Made by a program: the position numbers and the translations under genes | Notes under the pieces: model-generated | The model's input: the letters and a program-made list of their open reading frames with translations, nothing else | The model's database searches: none | What the model was told of the DNA's origin: nothing | NCBI RefSeq assembly: GCF_020283565.1 | Contig: NC_060065.1 | Span: 43,450,409-43,514,408, forward strand | Reading direction: 5' to 3' | Origin: Trifolium pratense | Taxonomy: Eukaryota > Streptophyta > Magnoliopsida > Fabales > Fabaceae | Length of the DNA: 64,000 bases | Shown here: piece after piece, positions 10,619 to 22,800 of the stretch | How positions within the stretch are numbered: the stretch's first letter is position 1 | How the letters are laid out: each line of letters opens with the position of its first letter

Positions 10619-11404
10619 GGGTATGTTATAAACCCTAATTTCAAATCAACAAATTGAAAGAAACTATAACTATAATGTTGAAGAAAGAAATAAATAAAGA
10701 ATGAAAGAAAACCTGAATCCATGAATATTAAGTAACAATCAATCATTAACCAATACTAATTTCAAATCAACAAATTCAAAGAAACTATAACTATAATGTT
10801 GAAGAAAGAAAGAAATAAAGAAAGAATGAAAGGGAACCCGAATCCATGAATATTAAGTAACAATCAATCATTAACCAATACTAATCAAACAACCTAGGTA
10901 TGTTATAAACCCTAATTTCAAGTCAACAAATTCAAAGAAACTATAACTATAATGTTGAAGAAAGAAAGAAATAAAGAAAGAAAGGGAACCCGAATCCATG
11001 AATATTAAGTAACAATCAATCATTAACCAATACTAATCAAACAACCTAGGTATGTTATAAACCCTAATTTCAAGTCAACAAATTCAAAGAAACTATAACT
11101 ATAATGTTGAAGAAAAAAAGAAAGAAATAAAAAAAAGAATGAAAGAAATAAATAAAGAAAGAATGAAAGTGAACATGGATCTATGAAGTGATGAAGTAAT
11201 TCTTTAGGAAAGTGATTTTCATCCATGAGTTTGCTTGAGGAAGTGACGAAGTAAGTGAACTTGCAAGGGAAAAGATAGAGACCGGGAAAATGAAAGAAAT
11301 TTCTTGAAACTGCTAGATATATATTTTTATATTCGCAAAGTATTTGGGCTTTTTATCCATGGGGCCTGTTTTGGAATGTGTGACTTCTCATAAGGGCTAG
11401 TTTG
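10619..11404 (+). repeat. 156-bp tandem repeat array, block 2 (duplicated segment)
   Basis: Further units of the same 156-bp repeat (starts near 10676, 10797, 10951 and 11107). Then comes a near-copy of the sequence at 10060-10300, including TTATATTCGCAAAGTATTTGGG and CTCATAAGGGCTAGTTTGAAA. The order array, flank, minisatellite is therefore repeated, indicating a duplication of roughly 1.1 kb. One 24-bp indel-like stretch near 11350 (TTTATCCATGGGGCCTG) distinguishes the second copy. Confidence 0.75.
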
Positions 11405-12385
11405 AAAAATCGGCCGAAAATCCAAAAAATCGGCACAAAACCTAAAATTGACCGTAAACACAAAAAATCGACCGAAAAACTTAAAATCGACTGTAAATTC
11501 AAAAATTAGCCGAAAATCCAAAAAATCAGTCGAAAAACCAAAAATCGACCCTAAACCCAAAAAATCGGCCGAAAAACCTAAAATCGACAAAAAACCCTAA
11601 AATCAACTATAAACTCTAAAATCGGCCGAAAAACCAAAAAATCAGTCGAAAAACCAAAAATCGACCCTAAACCAAAAAATCGGCCGAAAAACCTAAAATC
11701 GGCCAAAAACCCGAAAATCGACTATAAACACTAAAATCGACCGAGAAACCAAAAATTGACCGAAAACCCAAAAATCGACTATAAACCCTAAAATCGGCCG
11801 TTTAGGTTTTCGGCCGAGTTTTTTTGGGTTTATAGTCGATTTTTTAAGTTTTCAATCGATTTTAGGGTTTATAGTCGATTTTAGGTTTTTCGGCCGATTT
11901 TTGGGTTTATAGTCGATTTTTGGGATTTTGACTGATTTTAGGTTTTCGACCGAGTTTTTTTGGGTTTAGGGTCGACTTTAAGTTTTTCGGCATTTTTTTG
12001 GTTTTTCAGCCGATTTTTTGGATTTTCGGTCGATTTTTTGGGTTTTCGGCCTATTTTAGGGCTTATAGTCGATTTTTGGAATTTTGGCCGATTTTAGTTT
12101 TTCGGCCGAGTTTTTTTGGGTTTAGGGTCAACTTTGGGATTTTTGGCATTTTTTTGGTTTTTCATCCGATTTTTTGGATTTTCGGTCGATTTTAGGGCTT
12201 ATAGTCAATTTTTGGAATTTTTGCCGATTTTAAGTTTTTGACCGAGTTTTTTGGGTTTAGGGTCGACTTTGGCTTTTTCGGCATTTTTCTGGTTTTTCAA
12301 CTGATTTTTTGGGTTTTCGGCCGATTTTATGATTTATAGTCGATTTTTGGGATTTTGGCCGATTTTAGGTTTTTCTGCCGATTAT
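11405..12385. repeat. Long palindromic TCGGCCGAAAA minisatellite, copy 2
   Basis: Units of the AAAATCGGCCGAAAAACC type run to about 11805. After that the whole tract continues as their reverse complement (TTTTCGGCCGATTTT, TTTATAGTCGATTTTTGGG) to about 12385. The result is an imperfect hairpin-capable block of nearly 1 kb. CCCTAAA, the plant telomere-type heptamer, recurs between units. Open frames inside are repeat artefacts. Confidence 0.8.
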
Positions 12386-12389
12386 GTTG

Positions 12390-13285
12390 ATGGTTGATAC
12401 TAAATTACTAGTGTATGTATATATGTTGTGATTTGTTTTTGAAGTGTGAAATATGACTCTAAAAGTTGTATGCCTCTATGAATTTATGTGTGTTCTTTAA
12501 CTTTAGCATCACCTATGTTGTGGTGTGTATGCAAGAGAGAGGTTTAATATATTAAATAATAAAGATTGAATGAATGAATGTATTGGTTACATTTAAAAGA
12601 TTATGGTTTTTGTTTTTCTTAGAGGAGGAGTTCCACCGAATTGGATCGATACATTGAGTATTGAGTAATCATGCTAGTGACTTTGACACCACACTTTCAC
12701 CCAAAATCTTAAGACATTAGGTTTATAGGTCCTCTCACTTATATGTTGTTCAACCTCAACTCTTTCAACTAACGTGAAACTTAACTGACACTTGATATAT
12801 TTAAACATCTCCGCTCAAGTGCTCAAGTGTGAGTCTCTCGGTCAACTCTTCCAACCGATGTGAAACTTAACTCACATTTGATATATTTAAACATCTTCGC
12901 TCAAGTGTGAATGAAATTGTGAATCTCTCCATGTCCACGATCCATCGCAACTCATTTATTGCTCCCCCGAACTGGGCTCAGATACCATTGTTGTTTATGA
13001 ATTTTCTCACTTATATGTTGCTTTTGCTCAACTTCAACTCTTCCAACCAATATAGGACTTAACTCACTTGATAGATCTCAACATCTCTCAAGTGTGAGTC
13101 TCTATGCGTCTACGATCCATCACCATTCACCACTCACTTATTACTCCCTCGAACCGGGCTCTGATACCATTGTTAGGCCGAGAGGGGGAGTCTACTTGGG
13201 TTGGATTTGGCACATTGGACATTGAGCAACCACACAAGTGACTTTAACACCACACTTTCACCCAAAACCTTAAGACATTAAGTAG
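12390..13285. repeat. Dispersed repeat with internal direct copies
   Basis: No gene. Direct repeats are visible. CACCACACTTTCACCCAAAA occurs near 12689 and 13248. A GGGCTCWGATACCATTGTT motif occurs near 12975 and 13158. CTCTTCCAACCRATRT-type segments occur near 12765, 12846 and 13037. This looks like a degraded, partly tandem legume repeat of unknown class. Confidence 0.5.
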
Positions 13286-13289
13286 AATT

Positions 13290-13378
13290 TTATATGCAAG
13301 AGCCGGAGATCGAACTTCCAGACACTTCACTTATTCACCTTAAAATGGTAAAATTCTAGCCACTATAACTACTTGAAC
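13290..13378 (+). mobile_element. 5'-truncated SINE remnant
   Basis: GCAAGAGCCGGAGATCGAAC followed by CACTTATTCACCTTAAAATGG and TTCTAGCCACTATAACTACTTGAAC resembles the B-box-and-tail part of the SINE at 9219-9337, in the opposite orientation. It ends in an A-rich run near 13382. The A box is missing. Confidence 0.5.
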
Positions 13379-13800
13379 GAAAAAAAAAACTATGCTAACA
13401 ATCTTGTTTATTTGACTTTTCCACAACTAAAGAAAATACCTACAAAGATGGTGTGCTAGCCTATATAAGACCAATAATATCATATTTTTTTCATGCAACA
13501 TTAATAATGTCACTTATATAATTGCATAAACCAAAAATATATTTAAGCCTAAGAAACACAACTATAAATTATTATTAAACATATGGTCATCTCAGCAGTA
13601 ATAATCGAGTTGGAAAAGTTAGTTGGCATGGGATGATTGAAGCCGTCTAATTTTTGCTGATAAAATTAAAACACTCAGAAGCTGCATGGGAATTCCTGTG
13701 GTCAAAATTATATCTTAATTAATCTATTAAAAATTTACTTACAACTTGCCAAACAAGCGCCAAAATTTTGCTAAGCATAGCTATAATAAACCAATATAGC

Positions 13801-16800
13801 TTAATCTAAAGGGCCCTTAGTTTTTACTATTAACTCTATCAGTGAACAAAGACACAATTTCTCAAATTTACAGTGAAGAGGGGAATCCTTTGCAGGTTCT
13901 GCAAGAACTAACACACCATCTTTGAAAACAAATTTCAAATCAAGCTTTGCTGGTTCATTTGATCCAGTGTCTTTGCTTACACTTGTACCTTGACTCGCCA
14001 AGTGAGAAACGCATTCAGCTGGCACAACATCTTTGCCTCGGTTTTCGGTATTGCACGTTATCAGAAATGTTGCATGCTTTTCATGTCTTGACGTTTTATT
14101 AGATAAATCAGTGAAATCTTCTACCATGTAACATTTTCTAACTTCTGAAATAAGATCTACGGATAATGTCGAAACAGCATCATGGACATCTTCTATTGTC
14201 CAATGGCTTTTATTCGATTCCCACCCGCAAACGAATATTTTGCGTGTCAAATGATAGAGACTGCAGAGACATTGAGGGCAACATTGATAAAAGCAAACAA
14301 CTCCAGATTCAGCTGGACCACTGTCCTTACTTGAAGAGGCATTGAGATCTATAGTATTCTCATGTTTATCAGATTCAACATCACTTGATTTTAAGTTACC
14401 AATCTCAACACTCCCTTGTTCACAGTTTGTGTGAAATCCATTTTCAGAAAGGACGGCAGAGTCAGTGCATGTTGATTTATTCAAGTCTTTCGACATTCCA
14501 AGTTCTCCGTCTGCAGTGTCGTGATTTTCAGCAGTTACCGATTCAGACAGTCCAGGTAATACCCCATTCTCCTGATTCAATGATGGCTGAAGAGGTTGGT
14601 TTCCAAGACAAGAGTCATTCATATGCGTATCTGGACAAGGATGGTTATTTGGAGATCCTTCAGAACATGCTTTTTGGCCATCACAGTCAGTATTAGCTAA
14701 ATTATCATTTATTTCATTCAAGGAAAGCCGCTCGGTTGTTGCAGTAGGAACTCCCTTAGGACTTGTCGCCAGTGTCTCCAAATCATCACCATTAGCAGGA
14801 ACAACCAAATGGCAATCCTCACCTTCAGCTTGGTGGTGGTCTTCGCATGCGAGATGACTGTTTAAAGGCCCGGCAGCGGCTGGTATAACCTTTGCTGCAA
14901 GCTCTGGGGAATCCTGATCTAGACTGAAATGGAAGGAATAACTGTTCAGAAACTTTGGCCATGAAAAAAACATAAAAACAAACTATGAAGCGCTGACACA
15001 AACCGGACATGGCACAATAATTTGAGAAATGGAAGTAATTGAATGTAATTACGTGCCGGTGTGAGTGACGCACACAAACACCGAACACATGCTAGTAAAA
15101 ATTTAAAAGATGGAAGTAATTAAATGTGATCAGTCGGACACTGGCGGAAACATTCAATCTGAATTGTAGGTGCTACATAGAAAGAAAAAAAAAATGTATA
15201 TTATAGGTAAAATAGAAGTACCTAAGCAATGCATAAGCCCAGTTGTTGACCATATCTTCCAAATAAGCAACTTGTGATAAAATACGCAGATACCGATATC
15301 TGTTTTTCCCAGCTTGAATTTTCATGTTAATTGTCTCGGTTAAGATCTCGAGTACATTCCTTACCTCATGGGAAACTTCCCTAACTGATTTATAGACACC
15401 TTTGTATGCTGATAAACCAACAGCAACCAAGCCTCTAACTAAGCCAGCACTTTCTTTGCTTTTTGTGCCACCAGAGCTACTGGAAATTATCACCTTGTCT
15501 TGTGAATTGTTAGGACGAATTATACATGAATTGAAAGGCCAACCCCTCCAAGGCCCACTCACATCAGCACAAGGACCTTCTTTGAGTTTTGAAGTGACCC
15601 AACAAAGTTCAGCAAAATGAGGGTATAGAAGAATTTGATAGCCAAATGTGGATATTGCCATTAAAAGATTCGACTTTCCCTTCAGTGACCTACTGTTAGG
15701 CTGTGGACCTTTGGTCAAGAACTCGGGAGATTGGACTTCGCCCTTATTCATGTTGGCTGGTTCGTTTTCATTCCTCTGAGTTACCTTTTCTTTACGAACT
15801 TCAATTGACTCATATGCTATGTCTCCTTTATGGACATCCATGCGAGCGTGAGATCTCTGATGAATCAATTGAACCCACTGCTCAACTACAGTTCTTAAAA
15901 GCTCGATTGCAGATAGATTGATCGCCAAGTCGTGATCAAAATTCCCATCAATCTGCAGAGAGAATTGAGGAACTGTTTGTACTAAAGAACTTGATTGGGT
16001 ATCCTTAGATTGATAGCTCTTGAAGAATCCTCTTATCTTGTGTGGAAGTTCAGTATAGGGAGCTTCTGAAGTAGCCTGGTACAAATGGAAAGTAAAATAT
16101 AAGGATTTTATTAGAATTAGTATTATTAGGAGTTGTAGCAATTATTTTCAAATCCATGTACATAGTTAGCTATGTATCTACGGAATATCATACATAAAAA
16201 TAGGAAGTAGAGTGTTATTAATCTCCTCATAAATGTAAATTTTATTTAGGCTTAATTGCAGTTACGGTCCCTCCCTCAGATTTTTGAGTTTAGAAAAGGT
16301 GATGTAACATATTTAAAATGGTGTGGCATAAAACAAATACGACCTGATGATATAGAATCATCCAGGCTAATTAATTATTTACATTTCATTAATTAAATTA
16401 CAAAAATGAACAATTTACAAAGTTGAAACTGAAGTTTTTAGGGTAGTTTAATGGGTTTGATCATTCTAAATCATCATGCCGTATGACACGTCATTTAAAA
16501 TAAGTCACAACACTATTTTTAAGTTCAAAAACCTACAGGAGGGACCAAAACTGGGGAATTTTAAAAGGACAAAACTTAGGTACCGTACCAACTGTCCTGT
16601 TGGTGCTGTTCTCCAACCAATACGTAACACGTGGATATATTTCCACCTTTCAGCAAACGGATTAAAATAACGTTAAATTAAAAAAAAAATCATCCAACCC
16701 AAATTTGTTTTCTTCCGTTACCTTCTGCTTTTAACACGTACCCTACCTACCACTGTCTACAATTCCTATCTTTCATCTTCGATCTCTAATGGTCCCAATA

Positions 16801-19800
16801 GACATGGGGCAAAAAATTCCCAAATTTTGGCAAGAGTGTTAAGTGTTCTCCATGCTATCCTCACACAAATAAAGATTCTTTCATGGTTTGTTGGATTTAG
16901 TGCTTATTTAGTTATTTTGTCCGGGTTCGTCGTCGGCGCTTGATCTTCGTGGCATGGGTGAGGGTAAAAGAAGGAGTGAGATTTTTTGTTTCCTAAAAAA
17001 AAACATAAAATAAAGTAACACCGTTAAACTTTTCTATAAAGATTTAAAATGAGTATACACGTGTTACCTATTGATTGGAGAACAGCACCAACAGCACAGT
17101 TGGAACAGGACCTAAGTTTTGTCCATTTTAAAATAGGGGGTCCAATTTCGTGAGTGGGTTAAAATAGGAGGATCAAAACTGTAATTATACATTTTATTTA
17201 TTCTTAAAAGCTATGAATAAATAGAAGATTTGAGTACAAATAACCCAAGCATTCAGAAATTCCTATCTCACGTTCTAGAGTGATTAAAACCCCGTACAAA
17301 AATATTATAAAAGTTTAGCTAATCTTAATCTTAATAAATAATAAATCACATTTTAGGAAAAACAAAAAGATAATTAAGTAATGATCCAATGAGTGACATT
17401 TTGCTTAGCAATTTTACTGTATAAACAATTGTACTGCTGTATATCAGTGTTGTCAAATAGCATGTTATAACAGTGTAGCCCCTGGCCACTACAGGACATG
17501 TAAGCGAAGCAGTTTAGTGTAGCGGCCGCTATGGCCAAACAAGAGACTATTGCAATCGCTATATCATTGCACCCATAGTGAGAATGAAAATTCCCAAAAC
17601 AGAACTTAAAATTGAAACATTAGGGCATTTTGATAGGGGTATTTTGAAGGGGAAAAAATTAAAAAACATCATAACAGAATTTGGGCTTCTCTCAATTTTT
17701 CTTACTCATGTCATATTTACTCTCACTGGTCAATAATAGCTAGTTGTTGAGTTTTTATGGATAGACTAAAAATATATCAACTGCATAAATTTTTCAAAAC
17801 AAAGGTCATCCCGCTATCCGATATGTCGCTAGTGTTTTTTTAGATTGGCTGCTAAACTAGACTATTTGAAATTGATAACAATGTGATAGTTATGACATGG
17901 TTTATAAAAGGAAACGTGGGCAGAGGGATACAGCGAATCATTCCCTTATAAGAATGTTTCCTTATTTAGTGAGGAAAGGAAAAGTAGATCTAGATCTGAT
18001 GGTTATAAGATGAATGAATGTTGGGTAGGGAATTATGCATAGTTTTTACTAGTCACTCTACTTGGGAGATTCTGGGTGTCTCGAACTACCTAGCTTATCT
18101 TTACATTTTCTGCATTTTATCATTCAATGTTATAGTGTGATTCAGCCATAGAATCACTTGATTCTATTGGATTATCAATATATCAGTCATTGCTATTCTT
18201 CTCTATATTTTACTACTTGATCAATGTTTAATCGTAATCAAGATCGAGTCCTATCACAATGTCTTAAATATTAAAAGCTGCATTAATCAATATGAATATG
18301 CCATTGTATTAATATATATACTCTACATGAGAATTAAGAAATATGTCTTTGAATTAATATATGCTCAGTATAATCTATGTCATAGTAAAATTTAGATTTA
18401 ACTATATATGAAGGAACAAAAACCCTAGGAACCAATTGAATAAATTTGTTTACGCATTACAAGCAGGATAAAGTGTTCATACCAGAATCATCAAGGATGT
18501 GGATGAACCAATGGACTCCACCTGCTCAATAAACGACATCCAGGCATATGAAGCCTTTTTGTTGGCTTGGCATTTGGTCATCTCTGCTGAATTTTTCCCA
18601 GTATTGATCCCATTTTCCTTCTCAACAATTTGGCTTGGAGTGAAAGAAGATGTGTCCGTCTCAGATGATAGATGATATATTGAGCAAGAATCAGTCTTCT
18701 CAGCAATTTGGGAATCTTCCACCACAGCCCACAAATCAATTCTTGGCATGAATATTACACAAGATTTCATGCTAGCACATTTCACTGCCACATAGAAACT
18801 GATTAGTATCAGATCTAGAAGTTACTACAATTATAAAGTAGTTGAGCATCAATATTTTAACATAGAAACACCAAAGTTGATTTTACTCTCACTGGCAGAT
18901 ATTTTACTTTATATTATTAACGAACGTCGGATTTTTCTTTGTATTTTTAACGAACATCATATTCTTGTTATTATTATATGCTTATTATATATTTCTTGTT
19001 TACCGTTATCAAATTCATTTTACGTATTCTGCCCATTTTGTCATGCAAGAAAAAGTAGTCTTCTTTTAATGGCTAGTGAAAAAAAAAATTGCATTTTTAG
19101 CAAGCCTAAGTCAACAGTGGTAAACTCAACAACACTTAACTCCAAAAGGATAATAAGTTAATAATCAACATTGCGTAGGTGAAATCTAGGAAAAAGAGAC
19201 ATACTTAATATTTGGGAAATCCCTTGCACAACATCTCCATGCCCTTCTTGTGTAATAGTTGCCATATCAATCTTTTGTACTTCAATATTTCCAACAAAAC
19301 AGTAAAGAAGGCATGAAGCAAGATGTCTCTGGCCAGACCGGGGATTTCCGTAAATCAGTATTCGAAATCCTGATTTGTTGGTCGATGCAAATGACATGTC
19401 TGGTAATCTACCATTACACATGCTAGCATGATTCTTTAAGGAGGGTTTATCATCATCACGATCCACAATATCACAAGACCCAGAAAAGCCACGGTCTGCA
19501 GATAAAATGCCAGAACAACTAAGGCACTTACTTACCTCATAAGCAACATTTGTTTCTTGAAGAAAATCATCAAGGTGCAACCACCAATGATCAATAGGCA
19601 TTTTCTTTTTGTCTAGAGCACAAATCATTACATTCTTAATCAATGTCACGGCTTTCGATATAGGAAGTGGCAACCACAGACGTTCATCGAGATAAAGAGA
19701 TAAAAGAATAGTGCATAATGGCCGCAGTAAACAAGGAACAAGTTGGACAGGAAGAGGGGAGCATACTACATCATTTGCAGCATTTCCAGCTTCTCTCTGG

Positions 19801-22800
19801 GAACAAGGTAATGGTGAAGACAAAAAAGCTTCTACCCAATCCCTCTCCTCCACAGTAAAGGATGGAAGAGGAGTGTTCTTACAACCAGAAGAATGTCTTT
19901 TTTCAGCTACAGATAGCACCTCTTGCAAAGGGAAGTTCCTCTTCAGCGCATTCATGGCCGCTTGTGTACAAAGAGCCTGGAGATCAGCACCAGCAAAGCC
20001 AGAAGTTTTTTTTGCAATCCACCCAAGCAAAGATCCACTAATTGGTTTTGGCCATTTCTGTGTGTGAAGTGAGAGAATGGAAGCTCTGTCTTCAGTTGAC
20101 GGCAATGGAAAGTAAATTTCCCGGTCAAATCTTCCAGGGCGCCTAAGTGCAGGGTCAACAGCTTCAGGACGGTTTGTTGCACCAATGACTACAACTGATC
20201 CCCTAGATTTCAAACCATCCATAAGAGCAAGCAACGTTGACACGACAGAACTATGAGTCTGATCTTGCTGCCGAGTTCTGCAGGGTGCCAGTCCATCTAT
20301 CTCATCAAAGAATATTATAGAAGGTTGACATTTCTCAGCAACCTGAAATAATAGTCTTAGTTGACGCTCAGCATCACCGACGTATTTCCCCAAGCAATCT
20401 GCACCTTTACGGGCAAAATATGCAATCCGTCTATCTCCACGAGCACATGCACCTATCAATGACCGGACTACTAAGGTTTTCCCTGTTCCAGGATACCCGT
20501 GCAAAAGAATGCCTCTTGGAGGTGTAAGCCCTAAGTTATCGAAGAAATTAGGATAGAGCAGAGGAATAATAACAACTTCTTTCATACAACGGATAACATC
20601 TTTAAGCCCAGCAACGGATTCCCATCCCTGAAATGAATTTTCACTGGCGGCAGAATCTGAACCACCAATATATACTGGGGCTATTCTCAATAAATCACGA
20701 TGAAGCCTCTTGTTCTCGCGTTTCAAAAATTCTTCATCCTCTCCACAATTTTCCAACCATCTCTCTTCTGCATCAATATCCTTTCTGGAAGCATCATTTG
20801 AACGTTTATTTGTCTCCCACATCATTTTCCTAGCCTTCAACTTCTTTATCCGGGTGAAATATTTATTACCAGAAGGTTGGAAAAGATGTCGATGGTCTGT
20901 GCAAGCTATAAGAAATTTGCGATGATCAAAGATGCAACCATTTGCTCTAGCACAAGGCTGCAAAACACAGATAGGGTGTTAGTTCTGGTTATGATTGGTA
21001 CAAAAAGAATGATTTCCTTACTAGCGAAAGCAAAGTAAAGGAAGTTCAGAATATGTGGCCAACCAAGTGATAGGTTTTAGGACAACGATCAACACGACAA
21101 CCAATGGTTGCCCCTCGCCTCCCACAACGTGTGCACTTCAATGCTCTTCCTCGACAAAGTGCAGCCCTCACATTTTTCAAGCATCCCAAGCCAGCAAAAT
21201 AAACCTGCAAGCGTTTATCAAAAAGCAACAAAACTATTAGCACATGACAAGTCTAAGCAACAAAACTATTAAGCTGACAAAACTTAAGAAGAACATTTTG
21301 CCTCATAAGTCATAAGTTGACAATAGGTGCTCGATCTCTATAGACAATAATAATTATGTAATAGCCATATTCTATCAAAATTTTAAAAGTATATGCTTAT
21401 TAGGAAATTGGTACAGATGAAAAAAATTAAATAATGCACAGGAGATTAAATAAAAGAAGCCTTAAATAAGTTCAAAGAAAAGCCACAGCTTCAAAATTAT
21501 AAAGCATCTGGGTTCACCTCATGTCTAGCGTTATATCTACATCCTAGGCAGCATCTGGGCACCTCATGTCTAGCGTTATATCTACATCCTAGGCCAAGTA
21601 AAAGTAAAAAAGTTGAGTTATATTTATGCCATAACTATGAGATGCACGTGATCAACACACATGCTACCTCTCTGTCAAATAACAATTATCATAGCAAGAC
21701 TCTTGCTACCAAACGGACATGGAGCATTACCGTATTTAGTGTGTTTGGTTTAACAGTAGAGAGTCAAAGGTGATTTCCAACACATAAAATTGATTTTGAC
21801 ATGTTTGGGTGATGTTGATTTAAATTGATTTTGCCTAGAGTTTATTCTAATTAGAACCTTGGATTTTTAGTTTTTGACTCCAAATGAAATTTTTACAATC
21901 AAATTTATTAACTTTTACCTAAATGTATCTAAACATAAACCACTTGACATTCAACTCACTTTTTTTAACTAAAATAAATTTTACAAAAACAATTCATTTA
22001 AAATCAATTTGTGTCACCATAGAATCTAACATGCACTTAGTAGTTAGTAGTAGGTCTTAGCATGCCACTATGATCAGCAAGTATGCATATTATAAAATAA
22101 GCCGCAATAGAGCATGATCATTTTCTTAAGTCTTAGACTAACGTTCTAGCTCACATGCAGAATTTTAATGCGGCAAACCACGATTCAAGAAAATATGCAG
22201 AATTTACTGATGCAAACAAAGATTCAGGAAACTTTTAGATTAAAATGAAACCTCTGGACTCCATACAGCACAATTCTGATGCACCCATATTCCAGCAATA
22301 CCGTAACGATCATTAATAGGGCCCAAGAGACGCCCAAGCCAGCCAGGTTCATCATCAAAACCATCCCAGGTATCGTAAGTGGGCTCCTCTGAAGCTGATG
22401 ACCCGCTATAGGCTTCGTTTTCACTTTCACCGTTATCCTGAATTAACCTTTTTGGAGGCTTACCATCGCTCCCTCTTCCACACAATCCACACCGTCTTCC
22501 CTCTTTGATACATCGGTACTCGGACTTGTCATTTGATGCTTGTTTCAACTCATCCGTTCTCTCAACATTCTTATCTTTTGATACGTTTTCATCAATGTCA
22601 ACCTCCTTATCAACAGAACCTTCATTATCTACACGTTCAGTTGAGACTCCAGCAATTTCAGCCACATCACTACCATTTTTTCCATCCTTCTCACTCTCTA
22701 CCTGATCACCCTGTTCATCCACAATTTCTACACATTCCACCAGAGACGGTTCAACGTCACCATTACACTCCTCAGCTTGCAAATTGTCTGTTTCAATTCT

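Noticed and set aside
9684..11260. Regular 156-bp repeats considered as a CRISPR-like array
   Set aside because: Repeats are contiguous with no unique spacers, in a plant nuclear context; ordinary tandem repeat.
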